21,584 bases of DNA from a virus. The notes below the pieces were generated by a model that ran no database searches, was not told the origin of the DNA, and saw nothing but the letters and a program-made list of their open reading frames with translations. Each line of letters opens with the position of its first letter. Position 1 is the stretch's first letter. Location: IMG/VR virus record IMGVR_UViG_3300045107_000856, positions 1-21,584 of that record; one strand, written 5' to 3'. The translations under genes and the position numbers were made by a program. Shown in pieces: positions 1 through 7,100 of this stretch.

Positions 1-285
1 CTACTCCTCACTATCGACAACGCCCTCCGGCGCGGAGTCCTTCTTTTGCGCCCGACGCCCCCGCGTCGGCTTCTGGGCAGCCTCCACCACCGCCGGCGGC
101 ACAAACGCCGCCACCTCGGCCGCCTCACCCACCCGCACATAGAACGGCATCGCCACCACCGAGTGGACCACGTGACGCGGCAGATCCGCCAGATCCTCAG
201 CCGTCAGATCCCGCAGCGGCACCCCGTCCAGCACCGCCCCCTCCTGGTTTTGCTCCGCCACATATTCGAAAAGAATCGCACTCAT
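1..285 (-). CDS. Small phage protein of unknown function, last gene of the late operon in this window
   Basis: This is a 94-residue protein with no family I recognise. The start is the ATG at 285 because GGAGG lies 8 nt upstream; an in-frame ATG at 312 has no comparable site. The N-terminal half is acidic and mixed hydrophobic. The C-terminus is a basic, lysine- and arginine-rich stretch (KPTRGRRAQKKD) followed by an acidic tail, which looks disordered. It directly follows the tail-terminator-like gene, where many siphophages encode a tail-tube protein or a small tail accessory. It is too short for a tube protein, so a tail-assembly accessory role is only a positional guess. Confidence 0.65.
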   Translation of the reverse strand: MSAILFEYVAEQNQEGAVLDGVPLRDLTAEDLADLPRHVVHSVVAMPFYVRVGEAAEVAAFVPPAVVEAAQKPTRGRRAQKKDSAPEGVVDSEE

Positions 286-324
286 GGGGAAGCCCTCCAC
301 TGGCCGGGCCATTGGCCCGCCCTG

Positions 325-783
325 CTAGATGCCGCTCCGATACGGCCCTTTGGTCAAAACGTCCGAGAAAAAATCAATACAGCGATATTTCGTATTTGAG
401 ATCACCACGAAACCCGTCGACCCGTCCCCGATCCGCGCCACCCCCTTCTCCAGCAGCCCCCCCAGCGTCGGGTCCGCGTCCACCGCCGCCGGCACCGCCT
501 GGATCAGCGGCTCCAACGCCGCCTCGCTCTCGGCGTTGTCCTGCCATTGCAGCACCACCCGATGCAGGATGCGGTACCGCATCGCCGTCACCTGCCCCGA
601 CGTATCCCGCTGGAAGCTGTCCAAGAGGGTATACAACGTCGGCGTCACTTGGATCACCCGAGGCTCGTACCGCAGCAAATTGACCGGGTTCCCGTTCTCG
701 TCCAGCTTGGCCAGGCCCGGCACCCCCGCGAAAAGGCGGTGCAGCTCCGTAATAACTTGCCTAAGCGTCGGCGTAGCACTCAT
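325..783 (-). CDS. Tail terminator / tail completion-like protein
   Basis: The product has 152 residues, the usual size of siphophage tail terminator or gpU-type proteins, which cap the tail tube and join it to the head-tail interface. Inside it are the alternating strands expected of that fold (residues about 37-50 and 66-80) and a hydrophobic C-terminal part. I recognise no diagnostic motif, so the call rests on length, predicted fold and position after an HK97-gp10-like gene. Its ATG overlaps the TGA of the preceding gene as ATGA (780-783), which implies translational coupling. Its own Shine-Dalgarno site is weak, in keeping with that. It could instead be a minor tail protein. Confidence 0.5.
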   Translation of the reverse strand: MSATPTLRQVITELHRLFAGVPGLAKLDENGNPVNLLRYEPRVIQVTPTLYTLLDSFQRDTSGQVTAMRYRILHRVVLQWQDNAESEAALEPLIQAVPAAVDADPTLGGLLEKGVARIGDGSTGFVVISNTKYRCIDFFSDVLTKGPYRSGI

Positions 784-1109
784 GAGCTTGCTACCTGAAT
801 GGCGAACAGGTCGAACAGCGCGTCCAGCTTGCTCGCCGAATTGTTGAGACCGTTCGTTAGATAGGGGTTCCGGCGGTGGACGATCGGCGCATAGATCAAA
901 TTCGACCCCACCACCCCCTCGCGGGCAGAGCTCACCCGGCCCGTCACCGAGCGGCGCAGGTGGCCCGTCCGCACCGGCGTCACCTTTTTCGCCTCACTCT
1001 CCACCGTCAGGACCACCCGATCCATAAGCGCCCGACTCTGGCGTTCGATCACCGCCGGGTTAAGAATGCCCGCCATCAGGTCGAACGTGGAGAAATACGA
1101 CACGCTCAA
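780..1109 (-). CDS. HK97 gp10-like head-tail joining protein
   Basis: The product of about 109 residues carries the family signature: a helix with alternating alanines, then KKVTPVRTGHLRRSV, then a segment reading YAPIVHRRNP. This matches the 'A..AP..TG.LR.S... Y....E.G' layout of HK97 gp10-family neck proteins. The start is uncertain. I prefer TTG at 1109, seven nucleotides after GAGG and overlapping the TGA of the upstream gene as TTGA. GTG at 1103 and ATG at 1076 (98 residues) are alternatives with poorer spacing. The open frame runs back to 1364, but that part is a shadow of the connector gene. The product would act at the head-tail connection, next to the connector and tail-terminator genes. 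Confidence 0.65.
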   Translation of the reverse strand: MSVSYFSTFDLMAGILNPAVIERQSRALMDRVVLTVESEAKKVTPVRTGHLRRSVTGRVSSAREGVVGSNLIYAPIVHRRNPYLTNGLNNSASKLDALFDLFAIQVASS

Positions 1110-1708
1110 TGGATTGCCTCGATATACTGCCGGCGCGTCAGCGTGATCACCCGGCGCTGGTCCGCGTTCAATCCACCGACGTACTTGATAAAGCCCCCAC
1201 CCGTCGAGTTGTTGAGAGTATCCACCCCCGCCGAGGTTTGGAATGATCCTTGGTCCCGAGAACGCCACACATTGACCGCCAACTCGCAGAGCAGGTGAAC
1301 GATCGCCTCCGGCGGCGGGCCATAGCCCCACTTTGCCGTCACCGCGTACCGCAGGGCGCCCCACCCCCCAGGCCGGTACAAATACTGCCGATCCTGTTCC
1401 TCGTAATCCACATCCGCCGTCAGCCCAACCGTCCCCACCCGCAGGCCCGACAGTGGATAGATCGACGTGATCGAGCCGGCCAGGTACGGCGGCAGCTTCA
1501 GATACACCGACGGTTCGCTTTGCACCCGCTTGGACGACACCGCCACGTCGTCCCAGCTCGTCCCGACGTCGAAGAACGTAAAACCCAGCGCCGCCACCAC
1601 AATTGACTCAGCCGCCGCCAGAATGCTCGACAGCTGGGTACTATACGGCTCGCCCGCCGGCACTTGATCGAGGTAGTGGCGTAGCCGCGCCACCGTTGTC
1701 ATAGCCAT
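1106..1708 (-). CDS. Head-tail connector (gp6-like adaptor) protein
   Basis: This 200-residue protein has features of the phage head-tail connector or adaptor family (HK97 gp6 / SPP1 gp15 type). There is an N-terminal helix pair (LRHYLDQ, ILAAAESIVVAALG), then beta strands with YLKLPPYLAGSITSIYPL, then a helical C-terminus beginning PPPEAIVHLLCELAVNVWRS. The order matches connectors: 'L..YL', 'L..P......I..I', 'P..i..a...la...W'. The start at 1708 is chosen because GAGGA lies 7 nt upstream. The frame continues to 1768 as an improbable His-run encoded by a GTG-rich hairpin. The protein would form the ring below the portal. Confidence 0.65.
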   Translation of the reverse strand: MAMTTVARLRHYLDQVPAGEPYSTQLSSILAAAESIVVAALGFTFFDVGTSWDDVAVSSKRVQSEPSVYLKLPPYLAGSITSIYPLSGLRVGTVGLTADVDYEEQDRQYLYRPGGWGALRYAVTAKWGYGPPPEAIVHLLCELAVNVWRSRDQGSFQTSAGVDTLNNSTGGGFIKYVGGLNADQRRVITLTRRQYIEAIH

Positions 1709-1726
1709 GTCGTTGTCCTCACCGTG

Positions 1727-1763
1727 GTGGTGGTGGTGGCCTCGCTCACAAACCACCACCACC
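1727..1763 (-). promoter_or_regulatory. GGTGG-rich hairpin between structural genes
   Basis: GGTGGTGGTGG at 1729-1739 and CCACCACCACC at 1753-1763 form a perfect 11-bp inverted repeat around a 13-nt loop. In the minus-strand mRNA it would fold between the stop of the upstream gene and the ribosome-binding site of the connector gene. No T-run follows, so it is not a standard intrinsic terminator. The same arms form the stem of the real terminator at 15135-15162. A role as an mRNA processing or stability hairpin is an inference. Confidence 0.5.
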
Positions 1764-1780
1764 CGCACAGCCAGCCGATC

Positions 1781-2215
1781 CTACGCCGTGCCGGCCGCCG
1801 GCGAGACGTGCAGCTCGCCCAAGACTCCCGTCCCGTGGGTCGGATTCTTCTCGCGCAGCTCGTAGAACTCGTACCACGCAGCCGCCACGACCGCGTTAGC
1901 CGTGCCACGGTCCACCACCACCCGGTTGTAGCGGTTCTTGGGCCGGTAGATGTCGATATAGAACAGCTTGTCGTCGTCCGTGTCTGCGATCGTCTGAGCC
2001 GTCCCTTCGAGGTCTGACCAGCTCGACCCGTCGTTCGAGCCCTGGGCCTTGATCGACGTGATGGCCGTGCCGGTGATCGCCCCCATCTGTACGAACATGC
2101 CGACGCCCTTGGCGTTCTGGCAGTCCGCCGTCGTGCCGTTGATATCCGTCGTTCCAGCCGCGCCATTGGTGGGCGTAATGGCGATTTGAAACTGATGTTG
2201 CTTTGAGAGATTCAT
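1781..2215 (-). CDS. Phage structural beta-sandwich protein, possible capsid decoration
   Basis: The 144-residue product begins with a short helix (NLSKQHQFQIAI). It continues as a beta-rich domain with QGSNDGSSWSDLEG, DDDKLFYIDIYRPKNRY and RVVVDR, and ends GVLGELHVSPAAGTA. The 'GSNDG.SW..L.G' loop followed by 'Y...' and 'R.V' strands resembles discoidin-like or jelly-roll structural proteins found directly after major capsid genes. Lying between the capsid and connector genes, it may be a decoration or head-fibre-type protein, but I know no characterised member. AGAGGA lies 10 nt before the ATG and is embedded in a short palindrome (2227-2240). Confidence 0.55.
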   Translation of the reverse strand: MNLSKQHQFQIAITPTNGAAGTTDINGTTADCQNAKGVGMFVQMGAITGTAITSIKAQGSNDGSSWSDLEGTAQTIADTDDDKLFYIDIYRPKNRYNRVVVDRGTANAVVAAAWYEFYELREKNPTHGTGVLGELHVSPAAGTA

Positions 2216-2226
2216 TGGCTTGCTAT

Positions 2227-2266
2227 CCTCTGAACAGAGGTCGGCCCGCTATGACTGACCGACCTC
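2227..2266 (-). promoter_or_regulatory. Two overlapping, mutually exclusive hairpins upstream of the beta-sandwich gene
   Basis: CCTCTG-AA-CAGAGG at 2227-2240 is a perfect small palindrome that includes the ribosome-binding site (AGAGGA on the minus strand) of the 1781-2215 gene. GAGGTCGG at 2237-2244 pairs perfectly with CCGACCTC at 2259-2266 around a 14-nt loop. The two hairpins share bases 2237-2240, so they cannot both form. Forming the larger one first would free the ribosome-binding site. Control of relative expression after the capsid gene is inferred. Confidence 0.45.
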
Positions 2267-2292
2267 CGATAAGCACGAGAAACCGGAGAAAG

Positions 2293-3558
2293 CTATGCCA
2301 GGCGTAGACGGGCGAACGCCTCCTCATGCACCGGCATCCCGTCCACCTCCATCCGGCCGATGTAGCCCACCTGATTCGTCCGGCTGTACAGCTCCATCAG
2401 CACCTGGATCTCCAGGCTCAACGCCTCAGCGATCCAGTAGTACGAGAAGTCGCCAATCACCGCCACGTACTGGCCCGTCGACACCGTATTTGGCGCAAAC
2501 TCCGACGACAAGAACGGGATGTCCACGATCGTCGGCGGCAACGACCCCGTCAGGCCGCCACCTGGCCCCAGACCCGGCGACCAGATGTAATTGTTGTCGT
2601 TGTCCTTCAGCTTCCGCACCAGCTTCAGCACGTCCCGGTGAAGGATCATTCGAGCTTTCGGCCAGTACGCCGGCTTCAGCTTGAATTTCAGATCGATGAA
2701 GTCGTCCCCCTCCACTGCGGTCGCGCTCGCCGCCGTCACGTCCCGGCCCGTCGAGACTCCATTGGTCGACGCGGTAAACACGCCGAGCGGCTGATTCGCC
2801 CCCGAGCCAGTCAAGAAACCTTTTTCCTCGGTGACGGCGAAGCGGTACGCCAGCCGGTCCCGCACCAGGTTCTCCACGTTGATCGTCGCGTGACGGAGCA
2901 GCTTGCGGGAGATCTTGATCTCCTTCGACAGCGGATTGGGCTTGAGCTCGCGCTTGTTGAACGGCTCGACCGTATCCTCCGCTCCCACCGTCAGTTCGCT
3001 CGTCCACTCCGCGTCCGACAGATCGCTGTCCATCACCGGAATACCGAGCGACTCCGCCTTTTCCAGCTTGTAGATCGTCGCCAGGCCACGGATCAGCACC
3101 GCGTCGTCAATCGCTTTGATCAGCTCGTTCACCACCTGCTGCGGCGCCGTGAGATAGCCGCCAGCCGGATCCACGTCCGCCCGCAGCGACTTCGCTTCAT
3201 CCGCATTCAGACGGTTCGGCCCTTGGCGCAGCGCCCGCGACCACGCCTTCATATACAGCGCGTTGTCGTCGCCGCCCTGCTCCCGGCCCTCGCCCGGCTT
3301 GCCCTTCATGCCCTTCGGGGCGTCAAGGTCGTTCTGGGGCTGGTTCAGCCCGTCCACCTGGCGCTCGCGGGCCGCCGCACCTTCGAGGCGCTTGGCGTTC
3401 GCGATGTGCTTGTCGAACGCCGCGAACCACTGGTCCACCTCGTTCGACTTTTCCTGCGGCATTTCCTTGTCGCCATACTCGTCGAGCAGGGCCTTGGCCT
3501 GGCCGTAGTACTCCGTGGCCTTGTTGTACTCGTCCTGAATACGCGCTTGCAGAGCCAT
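2293..3558 (-). CDS. Major capsid protein, HK97 fold
   Basis: This is the capsid shell subunit, 421 residues. Residues 1 to about 105 are a charged coiled-coil and linker segment, matching the HK97 delta/scaffolding domain that the prohead protease removes. The mature part starts near residue 105. It contains the family landmarks DPAGGYLTAPQQV (130-142), an E-loop region with WTSELTVGAEDTVEPF (185-200), KISRKLLRHA (215-224) and FLTGSGANQPLGV (248-260). The start at 3558 has GGGGGA 9 nt upstream, and only 3 nt separate the gene from the stop of the protease gene. A hairpin follows downstream (2237-2266). Codon use matches the rest of the operon. Confidence 0.95.
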   Translation of the reverse strand: MALQARIQDEYNKATEYYGQAKALLDEYGDKEMPQEKSNEVDQWFAAFDKHIANAKRLEGAAARERQVDGLNQPQNDLDAPKGMKGKPGEGREQGGDDNALYMKAWSRALRQGPNRLNADEAKSLRADVDPAGGYLTAPQQVVNELIKAIDDAVLIRGLATIYKLEKAESLGIPVMDSDLSDAEWTSELTVGAEDTVEPFNKRELKPNPLSKEIKISRKLLRHATINVENLVRDRLAYRFAVTEEKGFLTGSGANQPLGVFTASTNGVSTGRDVTAASATAVEGDDFIDLKFKLKPAYWPKARMILHRDVLKLVRKLKDNDNNYIWSPGLGPGGGLTGSLPPTIVDIPFLSSEFAPNTVSTGQYVAVIGDFSYYWIAEALSLEIQVLMELYSRTNQVGYIGRMEVDGMPVHEEAFARLRLA

Positions 3559-3561
3559 GAT

Positions 3562-4395
3562 CTAGATTCCCCCGTTCCTTTGGGCTAGCGCCCGCTTCCG
3601 CAATTCCAGTTGCAAGCGGTACCCGACAGTGAGTGCGGGGTTTGCCGCGGCTCGGCTGCTGGTATCCGGTTCCCCCTTTGCCCCATTGCCCTCGTCCTCG
3701 CTCGGCAGGTCGGCGAGCTTGACGTTGTCCGCCCCCAGCTCGACCGCCAGCTTGGCGATCGTATTGATGCGATCCTGATCGGCCCCCGAATTGCGCCGGC
3801 TCTCTTTGGGCAGTTCGATCAGGTCGTCGAGGTGATACCCAAGTTGCTTGAGCAGCACGTCCAGCGGCAGCCGGAGCGCCTTGGACGCCACCGTCGCGCT
3901 ATTCGCACCCCAAAGTACATCACTCGTTTCATGCAGCCGCACCTCGCGCAGGTTGCGTTGCTGCTCCCATGAATACTTCGCCCCCACCAGCTCTTGAAAG
4001 TCGTATTTGACCGCGTCGTACGCGAACGACATTTGCAGCGGCGCCCCTGCCTTGATCGCCGTCAGCACCTCGTTAGCCCGTGGGGTGTCCAGATACTCGC
4101 GGACCACCTCCGCCCCGCCCAGCGCCTCCGGCGCCGCCGCCAGCACCTCCGGCGGCAGCTCGTCCCGGCCCACCTCGCGCAGGCTTTTCACCACCGCGAT
4201 CGGCGGGCTGTTGAAATCGTGCTGCCACAGGTGGAGGACTTTGCCCGCCCGCTCTTGGAACGTCTTCGCAAACGCCCCCGGCCAAATAACATCCGCGTAG
4301 TCGTCCAGGTTCCCCAGAATGGAGAACAGGCCCACCACCTCGCGGTCGGACACCTTTTTGACGTGGAACGTTCCCGTTTTCAGCTCGCGCGGCAT
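3562..4395 (-). CDS. HK97-family prohead protease
   Basis: The 277-residue serine protease would cut the N-terminal delta domain from the capsid protein during head maturation. The family pattern is clear: GLFSILGNLDDYADVIWPGAF (about 22-42), the His in LWQHD (His59), the nucleophile context LQMSFAY (Ser123) and the strand LREVRLHETSDVLWGAN (149-165). The last 90 or so residues are a low-complexity acidic and alanine-rich tail, common for the protease self-cleavage region. The start at 4395 has only a GGGG-type site. A strong intrinsic terminator lies immediately upstream, so this gene may need readthrough or its own promoter. It sits 3 nt from the capsid gene, its substrate. Confidence 0.92.
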   Translation of the reverse strand: MPRELKTGTFHVKKVSDREVVGLFSILGNLDDYADVIWPGAFAKTFQERAGKVLHLWQHDFNSPPIAVVKSLREVGRDELPPEVLAAAPEALGGAEVVREYLDTPRANEVLTAIKAGAPLQMSFAYDAVKYDFQELVGAKYSWEQQRNLREVRLHETSDVLWGANSATVASKALRLPLDVLLKQLGYHLDDLIELPKESRRNSGADQDRINTIAKLAVELGADNVKLADLPSEDEGNGAKGEPDTSSRAAANPALTVGYRLQLELRKRALAQRNGGI

Positions 4396-4412
4396 GGCTC
4401 AACCCCACAAAG

Positions 4413-4464
4413 AAAAGCGGCATCAAAACGGGCCGCTACAGCAGTAGCCCGTCTTGATGCCGCT
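4413..4464 (-). terminator. Intrinsic terminator between the portal cluster and the protease-capsid cluster
   Basis: AGCGGCATCAAAACGGGC at 4416-4433 pairs with GCCCGTCTTGATGCCGCT at 4447-4464. This is an 18-bp stem with one G-T wobble and a 13-nt loop. On the minus strand it is followed by TTTTCTTTG. The 3' half sits about 20 nt upstream of the protease ATG. Read from the plus strand there is no T-run, so it is directional. It should reduce transcription from the portal and lysis genes into the head genes. Confidence 0.75.
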
Positions 4465-4499
4465 CGGTGTACAACCGGGTAGCCGGTATTCGGTTAGGA

Positions 4500-4532
4500 G
4501 CGCAGCCCGCCAGCCCCGCCGGTGGGCTGCGC
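4500..4532 (-). repeat. 9-bp inverted repeat just after a membrane-protein gene
   Basis: GCGCAGCCC at 4500-4508 and GGGCTGCGC at 4524-4532 form a perfect stem with a 15-nt loop, ending 1 nt from the stop codon of the 4534-4809 gene. No T-run follows on either strand. It lies in tandem with the terminator at 4413-4464, so it may add to termination or protect the upstream mRNA end. Confidence 0.5.
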
Positions 4533-4533
4533 C

Positions 4534-4809
4534 CTAGGCACTACTCGGCCAATGGGTCAGGCGCCACAGCACCAGCCCCGTCGCCGAGCCATCAATCAGT
4601 AAGCCAAACGTGATCAGCACCGCCCGGAGCAGCCGCTGGTCGGCCGCGAAGTCGTCGCCGCTCCGCGCCCCTGGCGTGATCACCGTCGCCAGCACCACCC
4701 ACGCCCCCAGCAGGAGCAGCGAGAACGCCACCGGCGCGATCAGCACCCGGCCCACAAACCGGCCTTGCGCCGCCTCAACCTCCGGCGTTCTCACGTTCTG
4801 CTGTGACAT
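4534..4809 (-). CDS. Small two-helix membrane protein
   Basis: This 91-residue protein has two clear transmembrane segments. One begins VLIAPVAFSLLLLGAWVV (about 22-44) and one VLITFGLLIDGSATGLVLW (about 66-86). A hydrophilic N-terminus (SQQNVRTPEVEAAQGRF) precedes them, and a short polar loop with RSGDDFAADQR separates them. The ATG at 4809 is chosen because GAAGG lies 6 nt before it; the frame extends to 4869 without a good site. It overlaps the 3' end of the preceding small gene by 35 nt, so the two are probably co-translated. A second holin or a head-associated membrane factor is possible, but nothing specific is visible. Confidence 0.6.
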   Translation of the reverse strand: MSQQNVRTPEVEAAQGRFVGRVLIAPVAFSLLLLGAWVVLATVITPGARSGDDFAADQRLLRAVLITFGLLIDGSATGLVLWRLTHWPSSA

Positions 4810-4978
4810 GGTCCGACCTTCGTTTATGCCGGGGGACGATGCTCCGCTCCATTTTGAGCAAGTCCTCAATCGCCCCCAGCCGGATAATAAGCGCCTGCCG
4901 CTCCGACATCAGCCAGCGCCGCAGCTCGTCACTAATACTACCATTTTCTTGCACGTTTTGTAAAGGGGATTGCGGCAT
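4775..4978 (-). CDS. Small coiled-coil protein following the portal gene
   Basis: This 67-residue protein has one amphipathic helix of about 30 residues (ELRRWLMSERQALIIRLGAIEDLLKME pattern) between a polar N-terminus and a basic C-terminus (RHKRRSDH). GAGG lies 7 nt before the ATG at 4978 and directly follows the TAG of the portal gene, so translation is coupled to the portal. It overlaps the next gene by 35 nt. The position between portal and protease is typical of small head-assembly or scaffold accessories, but I recognise no family. Confidence 0.6.
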   Translation of the reverse strand: MPQSPLQNVQENGSISDELRRWLMSERQALIIRLGAIEDLLKMERSIVPRHKRRSDHVTAERENAGG

Positions 4979-4991
4979 GCTGCAACCTCGA

Positions 4992-7097
4992 CTACTTCAC
5001 CACGGGAGCAAGTGAGCACCGGCAGTTGGGGTGACGGGGCGGGTGCGCCGTCCCATCCGAGAACACTTTGTCCAGTTTCCGCGTTTCGCCGTTCAGCCCC
5101 TTACAGTCCGGGCAGGTCTGATCGTCGATCGTCGTCAGCCATTCCACTTGGTCCACCACCCCGCTTTTGGCATAGGCTAGCAATGATCCCATGCTGTAGG
5201 CGGTGGCTGTCTCAGTGCGAGCGATCATCCGCGCCCGCGACTTCGACACGATCCCCCCATGCTCCACCAGCTCTTTGGCAAGCCGATCGATGCTCCACCC
5301 CTCATCCGCCGCCCGGCTCACAAGGCTTTGGATAGCGTTGCGGGTGGTGTCCGTAATCCGCTTCACCAGGTCCGCCAGCTCGCCCAGCACGCTTTGGACC
5401 TCGTCGTTCGCCACATCGAAACCGATGTCCACGTCCAGCGCCAGCTCCGCGTCCTTGAACGCCTCTTGCAGCACCTTCGGGTAGATTTTGCGCATGATCC
5501 GCTGCACCCCCGGCCCAAGGTCCAAGCCGAGCTGTTCCACCACCGACGGGTCGACCTCGCCCGACTTTCCCCCGTTTCGCACCCCCTCCGCCGCCTTGCG
5601 GTATTCCGCCCGCAGGTACGTCGCCAGCGCCCGCTCCGCCGATCCCTCCAAACCGTCGAGGCTTTCCTTTTGCTCGACCGTCGAGGCAATCGCCCGCGGC
5701 TGCGCCTTGACAATCCGCGCCGCCCCGCTCGGCAGCTCAACCAGCGACCCGTCCCCCAGCAGAAGGAACGTTTTGGGCGAGCTCGCCTCGCTCGCCGTGC
5801 TGTCCTCTAGCTGGGCAGGATCGCCATTCGCTGGCTTGCCAAACGCCCCACCACCACCCGACGAAGCCGACGCCGAGAAATACGCCTCGCCGCCGGCGAC
5901 ATCCGCGAAACCGATCAGGCGCCGCGCTTCGTTCTTCTGCAGGAGCCCAGCTTTGTACGCATTGACCGCCCGGTTGTAACGCTGCGTCGCGTCTTCTTGG
6001 AGCGAGGCCACCCGCGACAGATCAAACCGCACCTCCACCCCACCCAGCCCCCCGAAATCCGGCAGCAAGCTCGCCGTCAGCTTCGACGCGAACATCCGCC
6101 ACAGCGGCGCCAACGTATCCTGGGTGAAGGCTTTCCGCGCCTCGCCATAGTTCGAGAACGTCGAGCGATCCAGGCCCACATTCAGCCCCGCCAGGATCGG
6201 CGGCACCCGCATCACCGCCGCGATGCGGCTCTCCGACACCTTAGCCAGCGCATCGAACCCAAGTTCTTGCAGCCCCAGGCCCAGCCGCTGGACCGTCGTG
6301 CCACCCTCCAAGATCGCAATTTCGCCACGCGCCGAGCCGCCGTATCGCTCTCGCCACTGTTCCCGCATCCGCTTGATCTCTTCTTCGTCCAGCGGCCGAT
6401 CCGCCGGCACCGTCAACACCGTGCGGGGGATGGCGTCATTTTTGAGCAGCGCGTAGATATACGCGATCGCCTCGACATCGCTGTCCACCTCCGACGCCGC
6501 TGCCATGATCGGTGGCTGGCTCTGCCACGGCTGCGCGGGATCAACACTCGGCCACTTGAAGTGGATCACGTCCGCCGGATCGACCTCCGGCAGCCGCCCC
6601 GACACATCCCCCCGTCCCGCCGACCCGCTCGCATCGTAGTCGTAGTGGTCCACCCAATCAGGCCCGCCCGGCACCGGGATCAGATGGCCCGCGTGGTACG
6701 GTTTCAGCTTGATCACCCGCTTGCCCGGCCCCCGCACCTTGTGCCAGTACGCATTCCCCCCGATCCCCAGATACACCATGGTCGTCGCCAGCAGCTCCGA
6801 CTCATCCATGCCCGGCATCGGCCGCGCCACCAGGCGCCGCAGCGCGTGGCCCGGCATCGGCTGACCCTCGTCCCCCTCCGCGTCGAACACCCCCAGCGGC
6901 GGCTCCGGGAACGAAAACGCCAACGTGCTCAGACACGCGAAAAAGGCGCTCGACTTCTGATAGCCGTCCCTTGTGAGCGACCGGAAGCCCGGATGTAACA
7001 CCGAGGTCCGCACCCACGCCGGCACAATCGAAAAGTCTTGACTTTTCAGGAGAAACCGCGCCAAGCCATAGCGAACACGGGTTGCAAAGCGAGGCAT
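4992..7097 (-). CDS. Portal protein fused to a MuF-type minor head protein
   Basis: This 701-residue fusion combines two proteins usually encoded separately. Residues about 1-420 are an HK97-type portal. They include the clip and stem segments RVIKLKPYHAGHLIPV, the DPADVIHFKW motif and the region VSESRIAAVMRVPPILAGL...STFSNYGEARKAF, all characteristic of phage portals. Residues about 560-701 are a MuF / head-morphogenesis domain, with SRARMIARTETATAY, EWLTTIDDQTCPDCKGLNG and HPPRHPNCRCSL at the C-terminus; the CPDC and HPNCRC cysteines are the usual metal-binding signature. The portal forms the dodecameric DNA channel, and MuF proteins are packaged minor head proteins. AGGAG lies 9 nt before the ATG, and the gene is 3 nt from the fibre-like gene upstream. 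Confidence 0.92.
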   Translation of the reverse strand: MPRFATRVRYGLARFLLKSQDFSIVPAWVRTSVLHPGFRSLTRDGYQKSSAFFACLSTLAFSFPEPPLGVFDAEGDEGQPMPGHALRRLVARPMPGMDESELLATTMVYLGIGGNAYWHKVRGPGKRVIKLKPYHAGHLIPVPGGPDWVDHYDYDASGSAGRGDVSGRLPEVDPADVIHFKWPSVDPAQPWQSQPPIMAAASEVDSDVEAIAYIYALLKNDAIPRTVLTVPADRPLDEEEIKRMREQWRERYGGSARGEIAILEGGTTVQRLGLGLQELGFDALAKVSESRIAAVMRVPPILAGLNVGLDRSTFSNYGEARKAFTQDTLAPLWRMFASKLTASLLPDFGGLGGVEVRFDLSRVASLQEDATQRYNRAVNAYKAGLLQKNEARRLIGFADVAGGEAYFSASASSGGGGAFGKPANGDPAQLEDSTASEASSPKTFLLLGDGSLVELPSGAARIVKAQPRAIASTVEQKESLDGLEGSAERALATYLRAEYRKAAEGVRNGGKSGEVDPSVVEQLGLDLGPGVQRIMRKIYPKVLQEAFKDAELALDVDIGFDVANDEVQSVLGELADLVKRITDTTRNAIQSLVSRAADEGWSIDRLAKELVEHGGIVSKSRARMIARTETATAYSMGSLLAYAKSGVVDQVEWLTTIDDQTCPDCKGLNGETRKLDKVFSDGTAHPPRHPNCRCSLAPVVK

Positions 7098-7100
7098 GGT

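Noticed and set aside
1709-1768. N-terminal His-run extension of the connector gene
   Set aside because: It is encoded by the GTG-rich hairpin. A good ribosome-binding site supports the start at 1708 instead.
2326-3588. Long plus-strand ORF antisense to the capsid gene (also 5997-6998, 7038-8271, 8568-9524, 9555-10448)
   Set aside because: Arg/His/Pro-rich composition is typical of shadows opposite GC-rich genes, and the opposite strand has recognised proteins.
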